64,000 nucleotides of DNA. Source: Lycorma delicatula (lineage: Eukaryota; Arthropoda; Insecta; Hemiptera; Fulgoridae). The position numbers and the translations under genes are program-made. The stretch is taken from assembly GCF_047948215.1 (NCBI RefSeq), contig NC_134458.1:89235260-89299259 (forward strand), given 5' to 3'. The notes below the pieces were generated by a model. It saw nothing but the letters and a program-made list of their open reading frames with translations. It made no database searches and was not told the origin of the DNA. Shown here one piece after another: positions 1-10,559 of the stretch; position 1 is the first letter of the stretch; every line of letters begins with the position of its first letter.

Positions 1-880
1 ATGAAATCATTTTACGAGAAAGAAATCGTTTTTATCTTCATATGTGAATTGTAGTTATAACGTTTTATCGGCAGACATTTCCATGAGCCGGGTGTGAAAT
101 TCAACCGGTAACTTAATAGCTACAATAACGTTTTCATTAAATGGATTGAGTACCCATCTCTTCGAGAAATTATTTTTATCTTCCGGGAAATACTCCACCG
201 ACTGAATTTTTAGCTCGTACAATTGCATCTTCATGCTATCCAAACTGTGGTGAATAATAGTGTTTACTTCATCCAAATGTTTCTCAATATAATCGGAAGC
301 GAGTGGAAATATATCAAAATGTTTGCTGTGAAGGCGAATAATAACTTCTTAATGAATACATTAATTTTGTGTGTCATTAATAAAATGTTTATAACTCGTC
401 CTTGAATGTGTAAATTCACATTCAAGTCGTTTAAATGCAAAAATACATCAGCTAAATAAGTCAACAGCAACATATACTCATTATTCTCTAAAAATCTCTA
501 AAGACATTGAGAATGGCATTTGTGTATCCTGGAAAAATATTATTAATTCATCTCGCGATTCCAATAACGAGTTAAAAACCCAGCGATAACCATCTTCTGT
601 ATGGAAAAGAATATTTTTCGCCCCTCATCGCGTATTTTAGCAAACAGCCTATTCTATAATGGTCGACTTTCAACGAAATTAACCATTTTTACAGCTTTAC
701 AAAGAATTTGCTTGAGATTTTCCGGCATATTTTTTGCGGCAAGAGCATGTCTGTGAAGGAAGCGATGTGTCTATTCCGCCTTTGGTATAAGACGATCTTT
801 TATTTTTTTTCAGAAATTCCCTGTTCTTTCCTGTTATCGCCTTTGCACCATCACTACATACTTCAATACTTTCACTGAAT
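1..880 (-). pseudogene. hAT-superfamily transposase remnant (SCAND3/ZBED5-like), 3' part
   Basis: Read on the minus strand, broken frames give a recognisable hAT (DUF4371/SCAND3-ZBED5-like) transposase. Near 840-880 is CSDGAKAITGKN, matching the conserved C-(S/T)-DGA-AMTGK block of the DDE core. At 700-760 residues resemble the H-R-x-ALA-K-x-MP block and at 640-690 the FV-SRPL-NRLF block. At 264-473 is YLADVFLHLNDLNVNLH, and at 55-276 the YFPED and NPFNEN pieces of the helical/dimerisation region. Several stops and frameshifts separate the pieces, so it is dead. The 3' end runs off the window start. The N-terminal third is absent: a SINE fragment and the presumed 5' terminus lie immediately upstream. 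Family assignment is from motif recognition, not a search. Confidence 0.72.
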
Positions 881-891
881 ACTAGTATTCA

Positions 892-1012
892 GATCTAGTA
901 TTCAAATCCGTGTAAAAATAATTGACTTTACTAGGACTTGAACGCTGGAACTCTCGACTACCAAATCAGCTGATTTGGGAAGACGCGCTCATCATAGACC
1001 AAACCGGTGGGT
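892..1012 (-). mobile_element. tRNA-derived SINE (family A), 5' fragment
   Basis: Minus-strand copy of the head and first part of the SINE family seen complete at 2218-2513 and 37113-37408. It carries the tRNA-like A-box region, the CAAATCAGCTGATTTG palindrome and the B-box region, then stops after the 'gaatactagatc' segment. The copy lies just upstream (in minus-strand sense) of the hAT transposase relic, inside what was the hAT element. Confidence 0.8.
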
Positions 1013-1025
1013 GGGATTCGTAGAG

Positions 1026-1052
1026 CTAAAAAGGTTGAGAATCACTGCTATA
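1026..1052. other. hAT-like terminal inverted repeat
   Basis: The sequence aaaaaggttgagaatcactg is close to a frequent hAT terminus (the CAGTGGTTCTCAACC type read in the other orientation). It sits at the 5' side of the minus-strand hAT transposase relic, so it is the likely outer end of that element, with the N-terminal coding region deleted between. Confidence 0.5.
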
Positions 1053-1590
1053 GAGCTCTGCTGCAAGAAAGTATGAGTCAAAAACCGGGATATGTTTTTT
1101 TTTTACATTTCGACATTTTATGGCCCAGAAACCCCAAAAAAAGAAAAAAAAGTGGGGATTAATGTTCGAATGTATGTACGTGTATGTATGTATGGCGTGT
1201 TTGAAGCTTAATAAGTTTTGAATGGATAAACCTATTTTCATGAAATTTATCACAGAGACTCGTATATATGGGACAATTTGTTGGTAAAAGTTTGGGGTCA
1301 ATATTTCTAGGGGGTGGCTTATATTGTTTCTTTGAGGTCAATTTTACCCAAATTTTGCAACATAACACCACTTTATATTAAGTTCTGTACATGCTTATAC
1401 TTATCTTACCACTTAAATAAAATTTGCCCCTAACCATTCCCCTTCCTCAAAAATCGAAAAGTAATTTTTTATTTTTATTTATTATATATTTTTTATGTCT
1501 TCCTAAGCATAATAATAGTGCAAGTGATTCAAAAAATACTCTGTGGCAATGTTCTGGGTAGGAGAGCTGATCAAAGTTTAAGCCGATTTT
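1047..1590 (+). repeat. Dispersed repeat R1, copy A (inverted relative to copy B)
   Basis: A roughly 540-bp block starting 'gagctctgctgcaagaaagtatg' and ending near 'ctgatcaaagtttaag' is repeated in reverse complement at 6990-7575. Shared landmarks in the same order are the ctgcagaaagtatg end, a gggg-rich segment, 'tttgttggtaaaggttt', 'ggggtcaat', 'cttatcttac', 'aaaatcgaaaa' and 'atgtcttcctaag'. No coding motif or TIR is recognised. It is probably a transposon fragment of unknown class. Confidence 0.65.
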
Positions 1591-1833
1591 TTGATTTTTT
1601 TTTTTTCATGTGTCATTATTTTTCCACGGTAATAAGAGAAATGGGTTGCGTAGATAAATCTATTCGAAACGTCTTTCCAATCTGTTTTGCTACTTCAACT
1701 AAGTTCTTACACTTGCCGATAGCATTTTAGGACAAATCTCCTTTTTTTTAAATATAACATGAACAATTATTTTTAATTGGTTCCACCTGAAATATAACAA
1801 AAATTAAGAGGTTTATAGACGTTAAAACTGATT

Positions 1834-1838
<5 letters not shown>

Positions 1839-1870
<32 letters not shown>
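1839..1870. repeat. (TA)n microsatellite
   Basis: About 16 TA units abut the left terminus of the DD41D element at 1875. TA is the insertion target of Tc1/mariner elements, which fits the placement. Confidence 0.9.
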
Positions 1871-1876
<6 letters not shown>

Positions 1877-2217
1877 CAGAGGATGTTCCACGATGAAATC
1901 GAGAAATTTTCAGGACATATTCTACTGGTGAAAATAATAAAATAAACGTTCATATAAAGATGACTCTGGAAACGCTTTTTTTCGAGTTCCTACTAGCGAA
2001 AGATTTTTCCCGATTTTCAGCTCCTCTAATAAAAGAAGCCATACTGTAATTTTTGAGACCCAAATTAAGGAGCAAAGTTAGTGGTCACTTATGCAATTTT
2101 AGCTGGGAAATAGGATAAAACAGGTCCTAAAACCGTAACTTTAGTATTTTTTATGATATCCGAAATAAAACGCAAAATTATTTGTCAAAAAATAAGTTTT
2201 TTTAGGTAGATTTCATA

Positions 2218-2513
2218 AACCCACCGGGTTGGTCTAGTGGTTAACGCGTCTTCCCAAATCAGCTGATTTGGAAGTCGAGAGTTACAGCGTTCAAGTCCTA
2301 GTAAAGCCAGATATTTTTACATGGTTTTGAATACTAGATCGTGGATACCGGTGTTCTTTGGTGGTTGGGTTTCAATTAACCACACATCTCAGGAATGGTC
2401 GAACTGAGAATGTACAAGACTAACACTTCATTTACACTCATACATATCATCCTCATTCATCCTCTGAAGAATTATCTAAACGGTAGTTACCGGAGGCTAA
2501 ACAGAAAAAAGAA
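2218..2513 (+). mobile_element. tRNA-derived SINE (family A), full length
   Basis: The 5' head is tRNA-like: A box TGGTCTAGTGG near 2230, B-box-like GCGTTCAAGTCC near 2288. A tRNA-unrelated body follows and the copy ends in an A-rich aaaaaagaaa tail. It is flanked by a perfect 14-bp target duplication, aggtagatttcata, at 2204-2217 and 2514-2527. It sits inside the insertion that splits element 1. An apparent 94-codon ORF at 2395-2679 is SINE body plus microsatellite, not a gene. Confidence 0.92.
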
Positions 2514-2645
2514 AGGTAGATTTCATAAGAAAACTACCTATTGTAGTGGGTACCATGATTCGACATCCGTAAAATTTCGACATATCGTCGCGTTTCACAT
2601 CCCCCAGACCCCAAAATCATCGTCAGCTCAAAAGTCTATATATTC

Positions 2646-2676
<31 letters not shown>

Positions 2677-2819
2677 TAAATTTCTTGTGGCCACGATAAC
2701 TGCTGTAATTTTGCGCCAATCACTTTCAAATTATTCTCTAAAAATAACTCGACACAAAATCTCGGTCAAGTTTGTTAACAGCAAAATCGGACCATGGAGG
2801 TAGAAATGGTAGAAATTTT

Positions 2820-3440
2820 TGAAAAAAAATATATATTCCTATAACTTTTTTATTAAGTAAAATTTATTCGTTTAAAGTTCCTACTATTCTTTGGATAAGG
2901 GCCTAAAATATATCAAGGTAAAGGTTTTTGATATCACCAACCATTGGCTCAGGGATTGAAAAAAATGGGGTTTCGAAGACAAAAAAAATCATACCTCCCT
3001 TAACATGCACTGTATCGAATCGGTTTAAAGTGGTTGTTAATCCTCTAAACATTACCTAAAACTTTTGTCTAAACAAAACTTTTAATATGACCAACCCTTA
3101 TGGCAAGGAATAACCAAAACCAAAAACAGAAAAAAACAAAATATCGCTATAACATTCATATTAAGTAAAATATTGAATTCGTTTAAAGTTTTTACTATTA
3201 TTTGGATTAGTTCCTAAAACCTCTCTACGGAAAGTTTTTTGATATCACCAACCATTGGCCCAGGGGGTGGAAAAAATGGGGTTTTGAAGACAAAAAAAAA
3301 TCATACCTACCTTAATAGGCACAGTGTCGAATCGGTTTAAGGTGGTCGTTAGTCTTTAAAAACATTACCTGAAAATTTTGTCTGAAACAAGTTTTGATAT
3401 GATCAACCCTTACGGCAACAGATGACCAAAATGTTGCTGG
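2820..3440 (+). repeat. Two-copy tandem repeat, period about 311 bp
   Basis: Copy 1 (about 2820-3130) and copy 2 (about 3131-3440) share the same landmarks in order: 'attaagtaaaat', 'ttcgtttaaagt', 'gatatcaccaaccattgg', 'gaagacaaaaaaa', 'tcgaatcggtttaa', 'acattacct', 'ttttgtct' and 'caaccctta-ggca'. The landmark ccattgg recurs at 2941 and 3252, giving the period. The copies are diverged by point changes and small indels. Confidence 0.85.
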
Positions 3441-3859
3441 AATTGTAAGATGGGGCTTGTCGTATGCTAAACATGTGAAACTTTTTTTCACGTGCAACCA
3501 TTGTCGTATTGAGTAAATTTGAAGTTTTTCTTAAATTTAAGGTGGAAATTTTTTTTATGTTCTACTTAGCACCGGTGAAATCTACCTCCGCCTTCCGGCG
3601 TCCCGAAAGGGATTTTTAGGTATGTAGTACAATAGTTTTGTTAAATGACTAATTAATGCAAAAGATTTAAAACGAAACTTGTAAAAAATTTAATTCTGAG
3701 AAGATTAATGTAAATATAGCCAATAAAAAGTAAATAAAAACTTTTAAAAATCGGTTTTTTTATTAATGCAAAACAGATGAAAATTAGATAGTAAATTATA
3801 TTATGCTTTCTGTACCTAATAAACATTCATTTTAAAGAATTCTTTTTAAACATTCCTCG

Positions 3860-4760
3860 GTGTATCAGCATTTATCAACGAAAGGGTCATTTCCAACGTG
3901 TTCGTTTACTATTGAACGCCAAGTAAATCATCGTGTTAATGATGAACATCGTGTGATTCATCATATTCAGCGTAGCCCTGGCACCAGTACAAGGCAGTTT
4001 TATGTCACACTGGTTTGCCAAAAAACAAAGTGTGGCGCATCCTACGGAAAGAAAATATTCATCCTTTCTGCCTACAAAAGGTTCAAAATCTGCGGCCAGC
4101 AGCTTACCCCTGGTAGTTAAACTTGTGTCATTAGCTTCTAGACAACGCTGATAAGGTAAATTTAATCTTTTTTACTGATGAAGCCACTTTTATGAGAAAG
4201 GAGTCTTCAATTCTTTAAATATTCATTTATTGAATACAGTCCAGTAATTTCTGACATATTCCATATAAGTGTTTGGTATGGCATTATTTATGACAAATTC
4301 TGGGACCATTTTTTTCCAATGAAAACCGTACGGGAGATGCATACGTTCATTTCCTGAAAAATAATTTGCCGCCTTTTTTTGAGAACGTACCTTTACAAAA
4401 TAGTTTGCAAATGATTTTCCAGCACGATGATGCAACGCCACATTTTTCTTTAGTAGCCAGAAATCACTTTAATTTTAATTTTTTAAACTGCATTGGACAT
4501 GGTGGACCTGTCACTTGGCCAGCACGATCATGTGACTTAACGGCGCTAGATAACTTCATTTGTGGCCATATGAAAACGATAGTATACCGATAAAAAGTTA
4601 ATACTAAAGAAGAGTTACTCATTAAAATACTAAATGCTATTGAATTTATACAAAACGATCCTGAGATGATACGGAAAACCACCGGAAATATTTTACGTCG
4701 GGCAGAGTGCTCTCTACATTTTGAAGGAGGCAATTTCGAACAATTACTGCAACTGAGGTT
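3860..4760 (+). pseudogene. DD41D mariner-like transposase pseudogene (element 1)
   Basis: The N-terminal helix-turn-helix region survives at 3860-4000 (KGSFPTCSF, RSPGTSTRQ). The first catalytic Asp is in FFTDEATF near 4175. The second is in QHDDATPHF near 4425. The third block, GGPVTWPARSCDLTALD (4503-4550), ends with the third Asp about 40 residues after the second, one short of 41. The C-terminal RAECSLHFEGGNFEQLL block lies at 4699-4755. The frame shifts at least twice and a stop follows IVYR at about 4591, so it is non-functional. The first 40-50 residues are missing. The D-D spacing points to the DD41D (rosa-type) branch of Tc1/mariner rather than classical DD34D mariners. Confidence 0.8.
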
Positions 4761-5225
4761 TGTTATTTTGTTATCATTTATCCTTTCATGTATTTTATTT
4801 ATTTATTTTTGCTATATTAAGAATAATATTTATTAGGTACAGAAAAAATTATACGATTTTCTATGTAAAACTTTTATTTACTTTTTATTGGCTGTATCTA
4901 AATTAATTTTCTCAGAATTAAATTCCCTACAAATTTTTCTACTAAATCTTTCGCATTTATTAGTCATATAACAAAACTATTATTCTACAAACCTAAGAAA
5001 AACTTGCTTTTCGACACCTAATTTTGTGTTTTACGTCGGATATCTTAAAAAATACAGTAGTTACAGTTCTGGGACCTGTTTTAATCTATTTCCCAGCTCA
5101 AATTACATAAGATACCACTAACCAACTTTACGCCTTAATTTGGGTTCAAAAAATTACAGTGGAGTTTTTTTTATTATAAGAGATGAAATTCGGGTGAAAT
5201 CTTTCGCTAGCTGTAACTCGAAAAC

Positions 5226-6989
5226 AAAACTCATTTAGCTTTTCACGAATCTTAACCGCACAAAAAAAGGAATTCAATAATTTAAAGAAATCAGGTGGCC
5301 TTTACAGTCTGTCATTTATTTAAATACTCTTTCAAAATCGGTTGATGTATACGCATGATTTTCACAAGAATTAGATGTGAAAATGTAAATTGCTATGTAT
5401 GTGTTATAATTAAATATGTATTTAATCAACCGACTGCTCAAATGTAATTACAAGTGTATAATGTCACTGTCAATAAACATATTGAATCGGCGCTAATTAA
5501 TAGTTTGGGAAGAGGGTAACACCCACATATGTTACCACTACGAAGGGATGATAAACGCTCCCCTGGGAAGTCGAGCCTAACGGCTGCTCCTGGATGTGTT
5601 GGAAGCTGAAAGCTGGAGGCGGCGGGTGTACATATTCTACCGTATGCCCTCCGATAAAACTCATCAATTTCGCCGCTGATACTCACTCCATAACATCATC
5701 CGCTACCACCATTATGCAGAGCTATCCCTCCCAACCCGAATGTACCAATCGATAGCCCTGATTCAACCCACCACTATTCTATAGAATTTAGCACAGACGT
5801 GACTTCAGCTTGTTTGCGTTTTCCCATACGAATAGCTATTTAAATGAAATGAAATTTTAAAAGATCTGGTTAATATAATATATTAATTAAAACTCTTGGA
5901 ATTGTAAAACAGTCCGGCGTTGGAAAATAAACGAATTAAATAAAATACTGTCTATATATTTATTTTAAAATATATTTTCCGGTGAAATGAATTTGATTTT
6001 TCTTCAAAATAAAAATAAAAATAAAAAATTTTACAAAAGATGTAAAATTTTATGGACTTTTAACTTGTTCTATTTTTATTAAAAAAATTTGTAAATTACT
6101 TCTAAACAAACGGGAAAAAAATAAATAATTTCTTACTAAGGTGGCTCTATCCGCAGGAAATAATTAAATAGCTAAGATTTTCGCAAAAATAAGTTTACCC
6201 TGCAGGATTCGCGGTAACAGTCGGACCAATCATATTAAAAGTTTCCTGGACAAATGTAATGTAGCCCATTTCTCAGGTCTTTATTAAATAAAGTATTAAA
6301 TATATATATATCTTCTTTTTTTTCTTTTTTATGTTTATTTATATAGCGTAACTTCAACCTGTGTTTGGGTAGAGAGACCTACTAAGAAAAGTTTCATGTT
6401 CACATATGAACATGTGAAAAAATTTTATGTTTAGATTTTGATAGCTCTAGAATGGATACCTCCATTTTGGTAAATGAAAAACCAAATATAGAAACTTTCT
6501 TATAAATTTGACTTTTGGTAACTGTATTATTTCTTATCTACGCAGTTAGTCAGGAACTGGACATACCACTATTTGTAAAATGATAAATGTCACACAATAT
6601 CGGCTTGCCATAAAAATTCTCCTGAAACCTTTCTGAAACGTAAATAAATACAGCTGTTAAATAATAATTGAAATTTACGTAGCGGGTTTTGAATTTTAAT
6701 TGAATATCTGTGCTAATTATAATTTTCCATTTTTACCCTTCTCGTTTCATTGTATAAATATGAAGAAAATAATTTTTTTAAATTAACTATTGTTACGTAG
6801 AAAATAGGCATATAATTAAAAAAAATGGCTATTAAAAATATATTTCGCGGCTTTTAAACTGCATCAAGTTAAACTTTTCATACTTAAGTCTAAAAAAGTT
6901 GACAACAAAGTTATACTTTCCAGACATTGGTTATTTATAGTGGAAAAATAATGATACATGAAAAAAGTTTAAAATATTTAAATATCAAT
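5226..6989. other. No gene recognised
   Basis: Mostly A+T-rich non-coding DNA. A distinctly less A+T-rich patch at 5500-5790 holds an 82-codon minus-strand ORF (5438-5686) with no motif I recognise. It could be the untranslated end of a retroelement. A short TA run lies near 6300. Confidence 0.4.
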
Positions 6990-7575
6990 ATTTTTAAACT
7001 TCGATCGGCTCTCCCATCCACAGTATTTCCCCAAAGTATTTTTTTGGGGTCACTTGCATCACTACTATACTTAGGAAGACATAAAAAAAATTCGGCTAAA
7101 AAATATGTAAAAAATAAAAACATTTTTTTTCGATTTTTGCGGAAGGGGAGAATTTGGGGACAATTTTTTTTTAAATTGTAAGATAAGCATGTATCCATGT
7201 ACTGAGATTGATATAAATTAGGGTTATGTTTGAAAAATTTTGAGTAAATTGACCCCAAAAAAACTGTCCATCCCCTACCCTCTGGAGATATTGATCGTAA
7301 ACCTTTAACAACAAATTACTCCGTGTACACGAGTCTCTGAGCCAAGTTCCATCAAAATCGGTTTATGTAGTCAAAGTTTAAACACGATAACATTAAAGCT
7401 TTAAACCCGGCAACATAACGTACATACGTGCGAACAATATCCCCCACTTTTTTTTGTTTTTTGGGGTCCCTTGCTCATAAAACGTTGAGAGATGCAAAAA
7501 CACTCACACCCCATTTTTTGGCTGATTACCATACTTTCTTTCCTGCAGCATAGCTCTGCAGGTGTGATACCAGAA
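6990..7575 (-). repeat. Dispersed repeat R1, copy B
   Basis: Reverse-complement counterpart of 1047-1590 (see that entry). The shared terminal landmark here is 'catactttctttcctgcagcatagctct'-like sequence at 7530-7557. ORFs on both strands here (6927-7181 and 6935-7258) are low-complexity by-products of homopolymer runs. Confidence 0.65.
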
Positions 7576-8880
7576 ATGTAAAAATTGTGAAATTTTTCTG
7601 CATCTACATATAGCAGGCCACCGTAATTTAATGGGGAAACAACATTAAGCTTTAAAATCCGTCAGCTTTACTTTAATCTAAATCTAGACAGTCATTTCGA
7701 TTGTAAAACAATCATCATTACTATTAATGATACTAAGAAAGCAAATAAAAAAAAGAAAATCAAATTTTTTAAATATTCAGAATAAAACCAAAGAAATACT
7801 AAAAATGTTAAATAACAAATAAACATTTCCTACGAAACAACTATAACTAGTATTACGTATGAAAGTGAAAGTAAATAGTTACTACAATTTTTGGGTTGAA
7901 AATTAATTCTTAAATAGAATAAAATGACTTCTGATAGTTACGGAAGAAATATGCACACTGATTTGTGTCATAACGAACGATTCATTTCATCCGATGCAAC
8001 GTAAGATGTTAGCTTTTAATAAGGCGGATTACTGGCAAACCGATTGCTTAATCTGGAGGCTTATAGCAACAAAATAAAGATTTATTTAAGCTGGGTTAGA
8101 TGTTTTTTCTAGAATGTCCACTGATATCACATATAAAAAAATTTAAAAAAAATATTTCACAAGTGGAACAAAACAATCTATTTAAGAATATTAGAAAAAG
8201 AATAGATAAAACGTAGAAAATAATTGCCAATTGCTCTTCACTCCGTATAGCTACAACGTAGAGAATATTTTTAAACGATCACAACTTTGCTACATGTAGA
8301 AGTCGTAGCCTAGGCGTAGTCATAACGTAATAATAACCAAGCTTAAAGTAATCAAAGCTGCCTTATATTGTTCTCTGTTCTCGGAAACGTTAAAGATAAA
8401 ACTAAACCAGTCGAAAGAAAGGCTATTTGAAAATTGATTTAAAAAAAAATAATAATTACAACTTAGGATACGAAGAGTAAACTAAAATAAAGATTGAAAC
8501 ATAATTGCAGCAACTTTGTTACAAAATTCATTTATTAGAAACGTTGGTTTTAAAATAAATGTACACTAAACAGGAAACCTTCCTTTATGAATAGTACCTT
8601 TTTTGGGTACCTTTTTTATGAATAGTGAAAGAAAAATTTTCATTGTTGAACGATAGAGAAGAAATATCTAATAGGCTGTTTTAAAGTTTACAGTTTTTTT
8701 TAAATCCTTTTGTGAAAGTTTTCATAAGAACATTAAACTGTTATCCATCCTGCTCTTAAAATTTTGTTCATGGGAGGAGATTGACTGATTTTAAAATTCA
8801 CGCTGTGTTTATCTTACAGAATAGGCGAACACAAGTCGAAAGAGGCAATTTGAACTGGAGTTTAAATGTTTTAGACATAA
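7576..8880. other. No gene recognised
   Basis: A+T-rich intergenic or intronic sequence. I see no coding motif, TIR or tRNA-like structure on either strand. Confidence 0.4.
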
Positions 8881-8902
8881 ATATTTTAAACTAAATTTAA
8901 GA

Positions 8903-9283
8903 TTGCTATCGATATTAAATTGGAGAAGAATTGATGCGTTCGAAATGTGGGCCTACAGAAGAATGCTCCGCGTCGTACGGACGAAAAAGAGGACCAACAA
9001 CTCGGTAATAAACGTACTGGGTACACAGAAGTGGTTGTCCGTAATATGCTTCCGACGCATCCTCCACTTTTTCAGCCATATAGTCCGTAGGCCCGGCGAA
9101 AATATTGAGAAGCTAGTCGTACAGGGAAAAATCGAGGACAGCAGCTCATGCGGAAGACTGCCGAAAAGATGGCTGGACCAAATTGATGAGGCGATTGGAG
9201 AAATGTTAGGCACATTGATTCGAATGGCAGAGGTTGTGAGCTATGGCGGAAATTGTCAACGAGTTATGAACTCACAGGCTTGA
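8903..9283 (+). pseudogene. Non-LTR retrotransposon (LINE) 3' fragment, C-terminus of the RT ORF
   Basis: A 126-codon open frame carries the C-terminal signature of insect LINE endonuclease/reverse-transcriptase proteins: RRIDAFEMWAYRRMLRVV, then HFFSHIVRRPGENIEKLV, then GKIEDSSSCGRLPKRWLDQ. No RT catalytic block is present, so this is a 5'-truncated copy. After the stop at 9283 a short ATGATGATAATGATT-like tail follows (9296-9315), resembling the 3' end of the large LINE at 52530. Local base composition is less A+T-rich than its surroundings. Confidence 0.85.
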
Positions 9284-9289
9284 AAGGAA

Positions 9290-10555
9290 GGATTACTAAT
9301 GATGATAATGATTGGTATTAAACAGAACAAAAACATTTATTTGTATTTCTTATTTGCTTTTATTTTTTTATAGTTATAAAATCCCAGCTAAAAAATTGTT
9401 TTATAGTATTTTGTAAGTACTATTTTCAGTTAATGTTATTACTATTTTTTTTTTGTTTTTTTAAATTTAATTTACTTTTTATATTTTATTAACTTTTTCA
9501 GTAGTCTCTATTGGGGTGATGACTGTTTAACAATCGAAATTGCCATCTAGTATAGATTTTAGTAACTCTTATGGTTTTTGGAGCGTAATCTTTCTTGTTT
9601 ACCAGTTTATGAAAAAAATAAAGCCTGTATTTAAAAACACTAAGATGTATGTATAGCATGTTAACAGTCTTAAGATTAAAAAATCTATTTCTTCTATTTT
9701 TATCATGCGATAAATTTTTTCACAAAATTAATTTTTAAATTTTAATAAATTTATTTTATTCATCCTTAATTTGGTAATATATATTTCGTAAGATAATAGA
9801 CTGGTGTATAAAAATTTTAACCCAATGATCTGGCTTGAAAATCACATAAATTATATGAAAATTTTACTTTTTAACGAGATTTTTTTATGGTAAAATTTTA
9901 AGTTATTGTTTAACGCCACGTTTCGGAAAATAGCGACGTTAATTTAAAAAGATATTACTTCTGGAAACACCTAATTCTGGTTCTATTATAATTTTGTTGT
10001 CGCACATATTGTTAAAGTGGGATAAAAAGCAGTTAAATGGATTGAAATGCACACTTCTCTTGAAATTTTTATCTTTGCTACTTAAAATAAATAAGACGAT
10101 TATTGTAGATAGTAATAACAGTAAAAGTCCGTTGAACACAAAAAAGGTTTATTCAGAAGAATTTTTATTAAATCAATAATACAGTGTTGTCTAATTTGTT
10201 ATTTATGTTGACTTTTGGTATCTAAATTTCATAGCAGCATCTTAATCTCATTTTTAAAAAAAATTACTTTCCGATTGTTTCATCCGTGAGGCGAAAAGCT
10301 ATAAACATGACATTTAAGAGTCATATAGAAATTCTGTTTCATCTTCCTCGAGATTTTGCACCAGTCATTGTAAATCTTAATCACCTTCGATACTGACTAT
10401 AGGACCCTTATTATTTTCTGCGGTTTGATTCATGAAACGTGTTTTTTAAACTTCGTTTTCTTATTCATAAAATTGTAGAAGTTTTTGAAAAAAATAAAAC
10501 AGGAATAAGTGTATAAGTTTTCTTACCGAGCTTATTGGATGCTGGAAACTGAAAA
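9290..10555. other. No gene recognised
   Basis: A+T-rich sequence. Two overlapping ORFs of just over 60 codons on opposite strands (9939-10179) have no recognisable motif and are not supported as genes. Confidence 0.4.
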
Positions 10556-10559
10556 GTTT

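Larger units (their letters stand above)
2209..3612. mobile_element. Nested insertion in left TIR of element 1 (unclassified, about 1.1 kb plus a SINE)
   Basis: This block separates two halves of an otherwise continuous inverted repeat. 'tttttaggta' is present on both sides (2199-2208 and 3613-3622), consistent with a 10-bp target duplication. The block has short inverted termini, aggtagatttca at 2204-2215 and tgaaatctacct at 3576-3587. Inside are a SINE (2218-2513), a TA microsatellite (about 2648-2676) and a two-copy 311-bp tandem repeat. No coding motif is seen, so it is a non-autonomous element or satellite-bearing transposon of unknown class. Confidence 0.65.
1875..5225 (+). mobile_element. 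Long-TIR DD41D mariner-like element 1, with nested insertion; right end truncated
   Basis: The left terminus begins TACAGAGGATGTTCCAC, matching TACAGCGTGTTTCAC of the related element at 25899. The left inverted repeat runs 1875-2208, is interrupted, and resumes at 3613-3838. Its reverse complement is at 4785-5225 (for example 'tctgtacctaataaa' at the inner end and 'ctagcgaaagattt' near the outer end). Summed, the left TIR is about 560 bp. The right TIR stops about 100 bp short of the expected terminus, so the right end is truncated. Between the TIRs is a plus-strand transposase pseudogene. The 1.4-kb insertion at 2209-3612 is annotated separately. Confidence 0.8.

Noticed and set aside
2395..2679. 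94-codon ORF beginning MVELRMYKTN
   Set aside because: SINE body read through into TA repeats; the equivalent frame recurs in other SINE copies (39196, 42292 minus).
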